From: an uncultured Clostridia bacterium | Lineage (GTDB): Bacteria; Bacillota; Clostridia; TANB77; CAG-508 | Length of the DNA: 49,859 nucleotides | NCBI GenBank assembly: GCA_947623865.1 | Contig: CANQIC010000011.1 | Coordinates: 1-49,859, forward strand | Direction: 5' to 3' | The notes under the pieces: generated by a model | Seen by the model: only the letters and a program-made list of their open reading frames with translations | Told to the model about the DNA's origin: nothing | Database searches by the model: none | Translations under genes and position numbers: made by a program | In this document: one piece after another, positions 6,584-15,619 of the stretch | Position numbering within the stretch: position 1 is the first letter of the stretch | How the letters are laid out: every line of letters starts with the position of its first letter

Positions 6584-9286
6584 ATGAATCCTTATGAAGT
6601 TTTAGGTGTTGACCGGAATGCAAATGATGAAACTATCAAGTCAGCATACAGAAAACTTGCAAAGAAATGGCATCCTGATTTATTTCAAAATGAAGTAGAA
6701 AAAAGGAAAGCTGAAGAAAAATGCAAGAAGATCAATGAGGCATATGAAATACTTAAAACAGCAGAAAAACGTTCTGCTTATGATGCAGTAAATCCTGTGA
6801 CAGTAAATGTTTATGAGTATTATGCCAAAAAAACTAAGGATAAGGCTAACAAACATAAAAAGCGTGATCCTGCCGATATTGAAGAGGAAAAGCAGAGAAA
6901 AGCTATTTTGCAATTTTTGGAAGTAGAATTTGCACATAAAGATGACATATTTGATATGTTTGCTGAACTTGCTACTGGCGCAGTTAATGACGAATTTTCT
7001 AATGGCGAGTATATTGAGTATCTTAAATTAATACTTGAAGAACAGAAAAAATGTGTTAAGAATCTTCGGCAAATCATAGCTGTAGCACAGAAAAAGCGTA
7101 TCAAAGGTCTTTATACAAATTTGAAACATGCACAAGAAGTAATTGAAGAACTAACTCAAAAGGGTAATGAAACACCCATATCATTAAAGCAAGCTCATTA
7201 TGTAGAGGAAACAAGAATATTGACCGAAAAAATCTATAATTTAATGAAAAGCTTTCGTGGTAGACTTAATTTTATATCCAGTTTTAATCTTTTGAATAAA
7301 ACGTGGGAATTTCGTAATGATAATCAGTTAAATTCTGTGCGCGAAAAACACAAAAAACGAATAGAGCAACTTTTAACAGATATACATTGGGTACAGAAAA
7401 CTGCAGCTGAGCGTAACATTCAAATTGGATTAATAGATTTTTCTGTTGATCCATTTAGTAGAAAAGAACTTACTCTTGAAGAATATAAAGAGAGAGTTAT
7501 AGAATGCAAACAAATTTCTGATATGAATTTACAGCAGTTGCGTGAGGAGTTCTGGGAAAAAAAGTGTGAGTTTTCAAAGAACTCAAAAGGAGAAACCATT
7601 TTTGATGGAGTGTGTTATGATGCTCAGTATTGTAAAGGAAGGTTCATATGTCCTCCTAATATAGATGGTGTTAATGATGACTCATTCTATTGGTTACAGG
7701 ATATTGAATCAATATCAATTCCAGCTCGATTTGTCACTCATAGTATAAATCTGTCAAGTTCTTCATTAAATTCTTCATTAAAAAGGATAATTTTTACTTT
7801 TGACAAACATTCAAAAGTTATAGATGTTTCAGGTTTTAATGATGCAGAGATAATTCGTGTAGAAAATTATATCTGTATAAAAGGATATTTCTCTTCTAGA
7901 CGTGATTTTGTGCTTGTTGACTCAAAAGATGTATATGTCTATGATGACAAAAAACTATGTGAGTTAAATGGTGTGGTAAGTATGAAACAACTTGGAGAGG
8001 TGAGTAAGTTATGGGTGGAATATTCAGAATGGCAAAACAACTATTATTTGCAGGTTCATACATGGGCACAGCTTGTTAACAAATTGCCTAATCCTAACAT
8101 TATGAGACTTCTTCCTGTTTCGGTTGAGTCTGTGAAAGAATGGTTAAATCTTGACAGAACAAATTTTGAAAATGTCCTTTTAGCGACAAATGATGATGAT
8201 TTAAAATTAAGAGTTATTAGATTATATATTGGTCTTGGTGCTCTTAATGGCGATTATTGTCATGCACAAGCAGAATGCTTGATTTCAAAATTAGATGTAA
8301 GTAAGATGTATCGCTCCAGATTAGAACGCTTTTCTACAGGAGAACGAAAAGGAAAAGACCCGATGTTCTTTATTCCTAAGGAAATAGTTGACTTTGTTCA
8401 AGAAAATATTGAAAATAAGGAATTTTTACCTTATGTTCTTGTATTCTTAGACAGTTACAAAATGTTCTTATCAGAAGCAAAAAAGGCAAAAATTGGACTT
8501 TCACCCGAATTTATAATTGCAAATGCCACTCAATGTATCTTTCATAGCAAAATTGATATTTCAAATCATTTTGTAAAACAGCTTTTAAGGGAAGAGAAAA
8601 AAATTGAGGCAAAAATTGCAGATGAATACCTTCATATTTATAACATTGCTCACAAGCAGTTAGTAAGTGGTATAACCAAAAACATAATTGAAACTACAGA
8701 TAAAGTGTATAACTCTTCGGTGCATTATAGATATTTTGATCTGGAATCATTGAATAGCTATCGTGCCTTTGAATGGAGATTCAAGGAAAATAAGACCTAT
8801 TATAATGTAGAAGTAGAAAATGTTTTTCTGTCAAGTAATACTCATGCTTTAGAAATTATAAATGAGGAAGATAAACGTATTGCTATTGTAATACTTAACT
8901 TACTTGATAAAGGTGAATTGTTTGCTGACATAGTCAACTGTACTGACAAAAATATGGAGATATTGGAAACTGTTAGACGTGCTTTAATCGACCAAACAAC
9001 ATGCAACAATAAGATTACATCAATTTCTATCGGTATGAACGAAGCAGCTAGAGAGACGCGTTATAATAAATGGCGTGAAATTGTGGGAGATTCAAATGTA
9101 GATTGGATTCAAGAAATCCAATGGATTAAGTTTGAATATCTCTTTGAGTGTAAACCTTTAAGTACTTCCTATAAAGGATACCGAGTAAGATTTATACTTG
9201 AAGGCGAGGGTCAAGTTTTGAATACTCCAAAGCCTTATAATGATCCTAAAATAAGCCGTATGATAGAAAAAAGATATTGGTGGTAA
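6584..9286 (+). CDS. large protein with an N-terminal DnaJ (J) domain
   Basis: 900 residues. Residues 1-70 are a clear J domain: [12 protein letters not shown], helix [11 protein letters not shown], the HPD tripeptide at 30-32, and INEAYEIL. It should stimulate an Hsp70 ATPase and recruit DnaK to a client. No glycine-rich region or zinc finger is seen, so it is a type III J protein. Residues about 70-300 are charged and helical, probably coiled coil; the remaining 600 residues are not recognised and lack membrane segments. ATG at 6584 follows GGAGGGATAATAATA. It sits 83 bp after the vWA gene and shares its terminator. CGG encodes Arg in frame at codons 11 and 162, so the gene was not shaped by the frameshift rule seen elsewhere. 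A stress or defence role is only inference from the vWA/J pairing on an island. Confidence 0.75.
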   Translation: MNPYEVLGVDRNANDETIKSAYRKLAKKWHPDLFQNEVEKRKAEEKCKKINEAYEILKTAEKRSAYDAVNPVTVNVYEYYAKKTKDKANKHKKRDPADIEEEKQRKAILQFLEVEFAHKDDIFDMFAELATGAVNDEFSNGEYIEYLKLILEEQKKCVKNLRQIIAVAQKKRIKGLYTNLKHAQEVIEELTQKGNETPISLKQAHYVEETRILTEKIYNLMKSFRGRLNFISSFNLLNKTWEFRNDNQLNSVREKHKKRIEQLLTDIHWVQKTAAERNIQIGLIDFSVDPFSRKELTLEEYKERVIECKQISDMNLQQLREEFWEKKCEFSKNSKGETIFDGVCYDAQYCKGRFICPPNIDGVNDDSFYWLQDIESISIPARFVTHSINLSSSSLNSSLKRIIFTFDKHSKVIDVSGFNDAEIIRVENYICIKGYFSSRRDFVLVDSKDVYVYDDKKLCELNGVVSMKQLGEVSKLWVEYSEWQNNYYLQVHTWAQLVNKLPNPNIMRLLPVSVESVKEWLNLDRTNFENVLLATNDDDLKLRVIRLYIGLGALNGDYCHAQAECLISKLDVSKMYRSRLERFSTGERKGKDPMFFIPKEIVDFVQENIENKEFLPYVLVFLDSYKMFLSEAKKAKIGLSPEFIIANATQCIFHSKIDISNHFVKQLLREEKKIEAKIADEYLHIYNIAHKQLVSGITKNIIETTDKVYNSSVHYRYFDLESLNSYRAFEWRFKENKTYYNVEVENVFLSSNTHALEIINEEDKRIAIVILNLLDKGELFADIVNCTDKNMEILETVRRALIDQTTCNNKITSISIGMNEAARETRYNKWREIVGDSNVDWIQEIQWIKFEYLFECKPLSTSYKGYRVRFILEGEGQVLNTPKPYNDPKISRMIEKRYWW

Positions 9287-9299
9287 AACCAATAAAACA

Positions 9300-9347
9300 T
9301 AATGACTTATCAAAGTGTGTATTTTACGCTTTGATAAGTCATTTTTT
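9300..9347 (+). terminator. terminator after the vWA/J-domain pair
   Basis: 15-bp stem AATGACTTATCAAAG / CTTTGATAAGTCATT with a 13-nt loop and a T6 run, 14 bases after the J-domain stop codon. Confidence 0.85.
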
Positions 9348-9832
9348 AGATTTTATCTCTCTATTTTACATTAGAGAACTTTCCTATAATAAAAAAAATT
9401 ATGTATGTTAATGGATATATACCTAATACATATTTACTTACTAACAATATTACAAATACATTTATTTAGACAAAATATTCTAACTAAGCTAATCATAGAA
9501 TAAAACTTTAGTAGGATACTCAATGCCTACGGTAATCGCCTCCTTACCCCCACACGTCAAAATATCCTATTAAAGTGTTAAAAGTGTTGATACTCTGTAT
9601 TTTTTAATTTTTCTATTTGTTTAATTATTTCTATTTATTTTTCTTAAAAATCATACATTTTTTATTGCTGTAAATTTTGAAATTAATTATAAATTATTAC
9701 AACTATTATTGACTTTTTTTAATAAATTTTATAAAAATGAATATTATTCACTCTTTTGTCCACAATATTTCGTATATTATATTGTTTAGTTATTATTACC
9801 TTTCTGATATTATATAAAAAGTAGGTGGTTAT
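9348..9832. other. intergenic region upstream of the XRE gene
   Basis: 485 bases without a gene I can support. A short GC-richer patch (about 9518-9570, with GCCTACGG and a C5 run) stands out from the surrounding AT-rich DNA, but I cannot match it to a known RNA. The last 100 bases before 9833 are AT-rich and probably hold the promoter. Confidence 0.4.
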
Positions 9833-10168
9833 ATGGATAATGATATAAATATTTCTTTGGGTAAAATCTTCCAAACAACTAGAAAATGTAAAGGATATAC
9901 TCAAGAATATGTTGCTGAAAAACTTGGTCTTGGTCCCAGATATATCTCTGATTTAGAACGAGGAAAGACAAATGGAAGTATTTCAACATTTGTTAAATTA
10001 TGTAATTTATATGAAATCACTCCAACTTATATACTTCAAGACTACTTAAAAATTAATGAAGATTTAAAAATAGATCCTGATTTAATTGGTTATTATTCTT
10101 TAAACTCAAAAAATAAAGACATAATTATTAAATTAATTCAATTTATGAATAATAAAGAAGAACATTAA
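9833..10168 (+). CDS. XRE-family helix-turn-helix transcriptional regulator
   Basis: 111 residues. Residues about 8-65 form a lambda-repressor-like HTH: TTRKCKGYTQEYVAEKLGLGPRYISDLERGK in consecutive pieces, with the recognition helix around GPRYISDLE. The C-terminal 45 residues are short, so it has no peptidase or ligand domain. It probably autoregulates and controls island genes. Start ATG at 9833 with GTAGGTGG upstream. It converges on the DUF6809-like gene, with a 9-bp gap. Confidence 0.82.
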   Translation: MDNDINISLGKIFQTTRKCKGYTQEYVAEKLGLGPRYISDLERGKTNGSISTFVKLCNLYEITPTYILQDYLKINEDLKIDPDLIGYYSLNSKNKDIIIKLIQFMNNKEEH

Positions 10169-10177
10169 AATTCTTCT

Positions 10178-10447
10178 TTATTTTATTCCTAAAATTATTA
10201 ATTTAGATGCTAATTTATATCCTTCAATAAATTTTCCTTCGCAATCTATACTTGTAATTTGCGATTGTTTTTCAATATATTCGTTTAATAATTTATTTCC
10301 TCTTTCATCCATATAATTTTTAATTTTTTCTAATAAATCTCCTGATTCTCTTACTAAAACATTATATTCTTCCGAAATTGGAAACTTTTCCTTTATATTA
10401 ATTTTACCATTGTATAATTCCTTTAAAATATTGTCTAATACTTCCAT
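10178..10447 (-). CDS. small DUF6809-like protein
   Basis: 89 residues, helical and acidic. The pattern VLDNILKELYNGKI.., a central helix LLEKIKNYMDERGNKLL, and FIEGYKLASKLI near the end match my memory of the DUF6809 family, common beside XRE regulators on clostridial mobile elements; function unknown. The ATG at 10445-10447 was chosen because TGGAGGTG precedes it by six bases; an upstream in-frame ATG would overlap that ribosome site. Confidence 0.6.
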   Translation of the reverse strand: MEVLDNILKELYNGKINIKEKFPISEEYNVLVRESGDLLEKIKNYMDERGNKLLNEYIEKQSQITSIDCEGKFIEGYKLASKLIILGIK

Positions 10448-10551
10448 GGAAAACACCTCCAACATTTATGTGTATTAATATATCATAATTTGTATAAAAA
10501 AAATGTCGAAATATATTCCATGTTGTATTTTGCAATATAATTTCTTGAAAA

Positions 10552-11220
10552 TTATCTCTCATTTAAATATTCAACTAGTAATTGTGATTGCAATTCTGGA
10601 ATAGTTTTTACAATGTATGTTGCACCTGCTTTTTGTAATTCTTCAAAGCTTCCATATCCATATAAAACCCCTATAGAATCAATACCTGTTTCTTTTGCTC
10701 CTATAATATCATGAGATTTATCACCTATCATAATACTATCCTGTGCAGATAAATTATTTGTTGCTAATATATGTTGTATTATTTGTCCTTTTTTTGACCT
10801 TGAACCATCAAGTGTACTTCCACAAATATAAGAAAAATAGTCACTTATACCTAAATTTTTAAGTATTTGCTTTGCATATATTTCTGCCTTTGAAGTTGCA
10901 ACTATAAGATTCTTTTTTGCAATTACTAATTCTTTTAAAAACTCTGGTATTCCATTGTACAAAATATTTTGAAAAACTCCCTTTTCTTTAAAAAATTCTC
11001 TATACTTTGTAACAGCCATTTCTGTATCTTTCTCATCAAATCCATAGTATTGCGAGAAAGATTCTCTTAATGGTGGTCCAATAAATTTATATAAATCTTC
11101 TGTTTTTGAAACTTGTATACCAAAATATTTTAATGCATATTTTACAGAATTAGTTATTCCCTCAACTGGATTTATTAATGTACCATCTAAATCAAATAAT
11201 ATGTTTTTATAATTCTTCAT
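10552..11220 (-). CDS. HAD-superfamily phosphatase (phosphoglycolate phosphatase-like)
   Basis: 222 residues, with the four HAD motifs: LFDLDGTL (nucleophile Asp), VATSKAE (motif II), a Lys around KKGQI, and GDKSHDIIGA (motif IV). A helical cap lies between motifs I and II, as in Gph/PpaX enzymes, and the protein ends with the usual GYGSFEELQKAGAT-type region. The substrate cannot be told. Its start overlaps the 3' end of the ABC ATPase by 14 bp, so it is the last gene of the transporter operon. Confidence 0.82.
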   Translation of the reverse strand: MKNYKNILFDLDGTLINPVEGITNSVKYALKYFGIQVSKTEDLYKFIGPPLRESFSQYYGFDEKDTEMAVTKYREFFKEKGVFQNILYNGIPEFLKELVIAKKNLIVATSKAEIYAKQILKNLGISDYFSYICGSTLDGSRSKKGQIIQHILATNNLSAQDSIMIGDKSHDIIGAKETGIDSIGVLYGYGSFEELQKAGATYIVKTIPELQSQLLVEYLNER

Positions 11221-12271
11221 TACTCTTTCTCCTATCTTTTATTTTGAAATATGCTTCTAAAATATTCACATTATCTTTTCTTTTATAATTAAAATCTTTT
11301 GGAATTTTAAATGAAAACCCATTTCCTTCTGATACAATTTCTAATTTTATTTGCATTTTTTCTTTTAAATAAGATAGTGTTAATTCTGCATTATTATTTA
11401 GTTTAAATATTAAATTCAACACTTCTTGTATTTTCAATGATATACCTTCAATCATTTCATTAGGTATTGTATATTTTTCGAAGAATTCTAATATCTCAGA
11501 ATTTAGAGAATATATATCATAATCTTTACTATTAATTTCATAAGTAAAATTACATTCTTTATATATAAATTTTTTAGTTTCTTTTTTCATAGGATTATTA
11601 AATATTTTTTCAGGAGAACCCTCTTCACATATTTTTCCATTATGCATATATATTATTTTATTTGAAATTTCTTTAGCAAAATCCATTTCATGTGTCACAA
11701 TGACCATTGTTATTCTAGATTTAGCTAATTTTCGTATAACAGCAAGCACCTCATTAGTTCTTATTGGATCAAGAGCAGATGTAGGTTCATCAAACAATAT
11801 TATTTTTGGATCCATTGCAAGGCAACGAGCAATAGCAACTCTCTGCTTTTGTCCACCTGATAATTCGTTAGGTAGGCTATTCTCTTTATTTAATAATCCA
11901 ACTTGTTTAAGTAATTGCCTAGCTTTTATTTCTGCTTGTTGCTTATTTTCTTTTAATAATTTTATAGGTGCATAAGTCAAATTATCAATCACAGATAAAT
12001 GTTCAAAAAGATTAAATGTTTGAAACACCATTCCTATATTTTTTCTAAATTCTGATATTCTTGTTTTATTATCTATAATATTAATTCCATCTATATAAAT
12101 GTTTCCTTTATCTGGTGTTTCTAATAAATTAATACAGCGCATTAATGTACTTTTACCCGCACCTGATTCACCAATTATGGATACAATCTCTCCTTTATTA
12201 ATATGTAAATTTATATTTTCCAAAACAGATATATTATTAAAACTTTTATATAAGTTTTCTATTCTAATCAT
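11207..12271 (-). CDS. polar amino acid ABC transporter ATP-binding protein with extra C-terminal domain
   Basis: 354 residues. Residues 1-240 are a GlnQ/GltL-type ATPase: Walker A GESGAGKST, Q loop, signature LSGGQKQR, Walker B IILFDEPTSALDP and the switch His in VTHEMDFA. These transporters import amino acids such as glutamine, cystine or arginine. Residues about 240-354 are an extra domain absent from ordinary GlnQ (about 240 residues). Its IPNEMIEGISLKIQEVLNLI helix and following strands resemble, weakly, anti-sigma/histidine-kinase-type ATPase folds, perhaps regulatory. ATG at 12271 with an AGAGGTG site; 7 bp after the permease gene. Confidence 0.88.
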   Translation of the reverse strand: MIRIENLYKSFNNISVLENINLHINKGEIVSIIGESGAGKSTLMRCINLLETPDKGNIYIDGINIIDNKTRISEFRKNIGMVFQTFNLFEHLSVIDNLTYAPIKLLKENKQQAEIKARQLLKQVGLLNKENSLPNELSGGQKQRVAIARCLAMDPKIILFDEPTSALDPIRTNEVLAVIRKLAKSRITMVIVTHEMDFAKEISNKIIYMHNGKICEEGSPEKIFNNPMKKETKKFIYKECNFTYEINSKDYDIYSLNSEILEFFEKYTIPNEMIEGISLKIQEVLNLIFKLNNNAELTLSYLKEKMQIKLEIVSEGNGFSFKIPKDFNYKRKDNVNILEAYFKIKDRRKSNEEL

Positions 12272-12278
12272 ATTTCCA

Positions 12279-13085
12279 CTACACCTCTTTTCTAGGATTA
12301 ATTCTTTTTTCTATAGAATTTAGAATTAATATTAATATTCCTATTACTATAAAATATAATATAGTAGTTAATATTAATGGAAAAAAGGCATCAAAAGTTT
12401 GACTACGAATTATATCCGTTGCTCTTGTTAAGTCTTGTACTCCAATATATCCCACAACAGATGTTAATTTTATAATTGTTATAAATTCTCCCTTATATAC
12501 TGGGAAAATAATTTTTATTGTTTGAGGTAAAATTATATATAATAATGTTTGAAATTTTGTAAATCCCATTGAAAGTCCAGCTTCTATCTGTCCATTACCA
12601 ACAGATTTTATACCCGAACGAAATATTTCTGAAGCATAGGCACCAAAATATACACTAAAAACAATAATTGATACTGTTAATGATGTTATTCTAACTGAAG
12701 CTAATACAACATAATAAGTCAGTAGTAATAATAAAACAATAGGTATCCCTCTAAAAAATCTTATATACAATTTAGCAAAACATTTAAATGCTATGTTTTT
12801 TGACATATTCATAAAGCAAATTACTGCTCCAATTGCAGTTCCAAACAGAATTGATAGAAAAGAAATTAAAATTGTATTTTTTAGTCCATTAAAAATAATA
12901 TTATATCTATTTTTTTCAATAATATTATTGTAAAAACTCTTTTTTATTTTTTCTACAAAATTATGATTGTGATTATCTTTATAAACACTATAATCATTTT
13001 TAAAATAATACCAAATAGATGATATTAATATTAAAATTATTATTAATATGACAATATATAATACTATTCTATATTTCTTTTTCAT
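12279..13085 (-). CDS. amino acid ABC transporter permease
   Basis: 268 residues. One N-terminal membrane anchor, an extracellular segment, then a HisM/GlnP-type permease core of about five helices. The EAA coupling loop reads EAGLSMGFTKFQTLLYIILPQ, close to the family consensus (EAA..G.....F..ILPQ), shown here in part. It pairs with the ATPase directly downstream. ATG at 13085 after AGAGGAAAT. 15 bp follow the binding-protein gene. Confidence 0.9.
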   Translation of the reverse strand: MKKKYRIVLYIVILIIILILISSIWYYFKNDYSVYKDNHNHNFVEKIKKSFYNNIIEKNRYNIIFNGLKNTILISFLSILFGTAIGAVICFMNMSKNIAFKCFAKLYIRFFRGIPIVLLLLLTYYVVLASVRITSLTVSIIVFSVYFGAYASEIFRSGIKSVGNGQIEAGLSMGFTKFQTLLYIILPQTIKIIFPVYKGEFITIIKLTSVVGYIGVQDLTRATDIIRSQTFDAFFPLILTTILYFIVIGILILILNSIEKRINPRKEV

Positions 13086-13100
13086 AATATATTATTTCCT

Positions 13101-13916
13101 CTATTTTGCTTTTCTTACTATCATCATTTGTGGACTTGCAAAATATTCTTGCGTAAAATTAACAGATTTTTTTCTTTCTTCTGTTATAGCAAGATTAGAA
13201 ATAACTACATCTACTTTTTCTGATTCTAATGCAGGTACTAATGATGCAAATTTCATATCAACAAATTCAACAGGTCTATTTAAATATACTGCAATTCTTC
13301 TAGCTAATTCTCCATCCAAACCAGTTACTCTTCCATTTTCATCTAAAAAACATACTGGTTCTCTATTAGCAGCTACACCTACTATTAATGGTGTACCTTC
13401 TTTTATTTCTGGAATATCAGGTTCATTATATTGTTCCGTTTCTAAATTGAACCAGCGATTCTTCATATTTTCTAATGTTCCATCTTCTTTTAATGTGGTA
13501 ATAAAATCATCTATTTGTTTTAATAATTCTTCATCTTCTTTTTTTACTGCAACTCCTGAAATATCATCTGATAAAGGTTCATCAATATAAGTCAAATCAT
13601 CATTATATCTAGCAGAATAAAAAACTGTAGGATAAGATGTTATGACTCCATCAATTTGTCCTGCCTTCAATGCAGCAACAGCATCCATATTTTCATTAAA
13701 ATATACTATTTCAGCATTTGGGAATTTTTCCATTGCTATATTTTCAGCAACAGAGCCAACCATAACACCTATTTTTGCATTTTTTAAATCTTCAAATGTA
13801 ACTTCTTTTATTTCAGAACTCGTCTTAATGTCTCTTTTATTATTAACAAAAAATATTACTGCAACAATTATAATAAGTATAGCTATACAAAAAAGTATTA
13901 ATTTGTTTTTTTTCAT
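13101..13916 (-). CDS. amino acid ABC transporter substrate-binding protein, circularly permuted
   Basis: 271 residues: an N-terminal membrane anchor (about 7-24, no lipobox Cys), then two halves of a family-3 solute-binding protein in reversed order. Residues about 40-155 match the usual second half (DLKNAKIGVMVGSVAE.., AALKAGQIDGVITS, GVAVKKEDEELL, LKEDGTLENMKNRWF). Residues about 165-271 match the usual first half (PLIVGVAANREPVCF, GRVTGLDGELARRIA, LVPALESEKVDVVIS, ITEERKKSVNFTQEYF). The ordinary order is the opposite, so this appears to be a circular permutant tethered by an N-terminal helix. ATG at 13916 after CAAAGGAAGGG; first gene of the operon. Confidence 0.85.
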   Translation of the reverse strand: MKKNKLILFCIAILIIIVAVIFFVNNKRDIKTSSEIKEVTFEDLKNAKIGVMVGSVAENIAMEKFPNAEIVYFNENMDAVAALKAGQIDGVITSYPTVFYSARYNDDLTYIDEPLSDDISGVAVKKEDEELLKQIDDFITTLKEDGTLENMKNRWFNLETEQYNEPDIPEIKEGTPLIVGVAANREPVCFLDENGRVTGLDGELARRIAVYLNRPVEFVDMKFASLVPALESEKVDVVISNLAITEERKKSVNFTQEYFASPQMMIVRKAK

Positions 13917-14196
13917 TTTTATTCCCTTCCTTTGCTATAAGATATTAAAAATTTAATTAAATATAATCTTATACATATTTTATTTTTAGCAAAATATTAC
14001 ATTTTTCATATTTTATAATACGATAATATTTCATTTAATTAATATAAAATTTACTACATTTTGCTTTTATTAATTAATATCATAAAACTTTAGAAAAATC
14101 AATATTTTTTCCGCATTTTATCGTGTTTTATATTGTTTTATTGTCTAATTTGTAAATAAAAGAAGATGAAGTAAATTCACCTTCTAATTAAGTTGT

Positions 14197-14467
14197 CTAT
14201 AAATCAAATATTATATCCAAAGCATCCATAAATCCAGTCATATAATATTTTCTATTAAAATAATAAAAACTATCTAATATTTCTTCTTCTAAATTATCTA
14301 ACTTTTCCTTTGCATATTGATGTGTTTAACTATATATGTAATTCAAAATAGTATTTACACATTTCTTAAAATCATATATGTGATTTTTATCTTCTTCGCT
14401 TAATTCAGTTTCTAATTCTTCCTCCTAAATTCAAACCATTTCTCCAATACATTTTTTCTTTTTCCAT
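14197..14467 (-). pseudogene. decayed small gene (helical protein, unknown)
   Basis: A good ribosome site and ATG (14465-14467) open [14 protein letters not shown]; the frame is then lost by one extra G in a GGAGG run (not at a CGG), continues as [13 protein letters not shown].., meets an in-frame TAA after NYIYS, and resumes as KEKLDNLEEEILDSFYY..MTGFMDALDIIFDL before a final TAG. One frameshift plus one nonsense codon mark true decay, a useful contrast with the CGG sites. A hairpin (AGAAGATGAA / TTCACCTTCT) follows. Function unknown. Confidence 0.6.
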
Positions 14468-14607
14468 AATTAAAATTCTCCTTTTCAAAAATACTCGTAT
14501 TAGTTGCATAAGGATAATTTTACACTCTGAAATACACACTAATTTTTATATTAACACTTTGCATGCACCCATATTTATAAACATTTTTCAAAACTACCAT
14601 TTTGTCA
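14468..14607. other. right end of the island
   Basis: Noncoding. The last bases, TTTTGTCA, mirror TGACAAAG just inside attL (3194-3201). In the circular form they would flank the att core as an inverted pair, as expected for arms bound by recombinase subunits. Confidence 0.55.
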
Positions 14608-14624
14608 TTACCATGTGCATGGGA
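14608..14624. repeat. attR of the feoB island
   Basis: Second copy of the 17-bp repeat TTACCATGTGCATGGGA. Downstream the sequence continues directly into the FGCNAAGVV part of FeoB. Confidence 0.88.
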
Positions 14625-15460
14625 TTTGGTTGTAATGCTGCTGGAGTTGTTGGAGCAAGAATTATAGATTCTCCTAGAGAAAGATTAATTGCTATACTTA
14701 CTAATAACTTTGTTCCTTGCAATCGGAAGATTTCCATTTTTAATAACCATTGCTTCAATATTTATCGCTGGAACTACTTTTGGTATTTGGTCATCCATTT
14801 TATCTACTTTATCTGTAATTTTAGTAATAATTATAGGTATTATAATGACACTTATTATATCTAAAATTTTGTCTAAAACTATTCTTAAAGGAATGCCATC
14901 ATCTTTTGTGTTAGAACTACCTCCTTATAGAATGCCACAAATTGGTAAGGTTTTAATACGTTCTATTTTTGATAGAACACTATTCGTTCTTCGGAAGAGC
15001 AATTGCTGTTGCTGCACCTGCTGGAATTGTTATATGGCTTTTTGCAAATATAAATATTGCTGGAATATCTATTTTAAATCATATTGCACAATTTTTAAAT
15101 CCTTTTGCAAATCTTATGGGATTAGATGGATATATTTTAACTGCATTTATTTTAGCACTTCCTGCAAATGAAATAGTTCTTCCAATAATTCTTATGAGTT
15201 ATATGTCTGGTGGAAATTTAGTGCAAATTGAAGATTTAACAAGTATCTCTAATATATTAATAAGTAATGGTTGGACTTTACTTACTGCAATAAATGTAAT
15301 GCTTTTTAGCTTGATGCATTTCCCTTGTAGTACTACTTTAATTAGTATAAAAAAAGAAACTGGAAATTGGAAATGGGCAATTTTAGCATTTATTATTCCT
15401 ACTATTTGTGGAATTTTAATATGTATACTAACAAATGGGATTTATAACTTAATATTTTAA
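14608..15460 (+). pseudogene. feoB: feoB, 3' part, beyond the island
   Basis: C-terminal third of FeoB, without its own start. It begins in the att repeat (TMCMG) and gives [20 protein letters not shown], then several membrane helices to the end. Phase-zero CGG occurs at 14724-14726 (AAT-C-GGA, giving VPCN-GRFP) and 14992-14994 (CTT-C-GGA, giving LFVL-GRAIA). Skipping each C yields one continuous frame to the TAA at 15458-15460. The conserved C-terminal permease regions (PAGIVIW, LPANEIVLPI, CSTT) are intact. Not translated as FeoB unless the island excises. Confidence 0.9.
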
Positions 15461-15503
15461 ATGAGGAAAAAGTGGAAGGAGCATCTACTTTTTCCTCATC
15501 TCT
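15461..15503 (+). terminator. terminator after feoB
   Basis: 13-bp perfect stem ATGAGGAAAAAGT / ACTTTTTCCTCAT (15461-15473 and 15487-15499) directly after the feoB stop. Only a short T-rich tail, so strength is uncertain. Confidence 0.7.
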
Positions 15504-15619
15504 TAAAAAATTCAATAATTTTATTTATAATCTTCCTAAATGTGGATTCTTTATATTCGACTAACATTATTCTATTATTTTCATTATTATTCTCTTTTCA
15601 TTAATTTTATTTAAAACTA

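Larger units (their letters stand above)
3176..14607. mobile_element. 11.4-kb serine-recombinase island inserted in feoB
   Basis: The island is bounded by a 17-bp direct repeat TTACCATGTGCATGGGA at 3176-3192 and 14608-14624. Deleting one repeat and everything between rejoins feoB in frame through the TMCMG-FGCN motif, so the boundaries are exact to within the repeat. Contents: serine recombinase at the left end, a palindromic MITE-like repeat, a 46-codon ORF, a tRNA-like gene, vWA and J-domain proteins, an XRE regulator, a DUF6809-like protein, a HAD phosphatase, an amino-acid ABC transporter and a decayed small gene. No relaxase, conjugation or phage structural genes are present, so it looks like a non-conjugative genomic island. 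Confidence 0.92.

Noticed and set aside
9518-9570. GC-richer patch upstream of the XRE gene as a structured RNA
   Set aside because: No convincing stem set or family match; left as unexplained intergenic sequence.
14197-14467. Could this broken gene be another CGG-shift gene?
   Set aside because: Its frameshift is an extra G in GGAGG with no CGG, and it also has an in-frame TAA, so it is ordinary decay.
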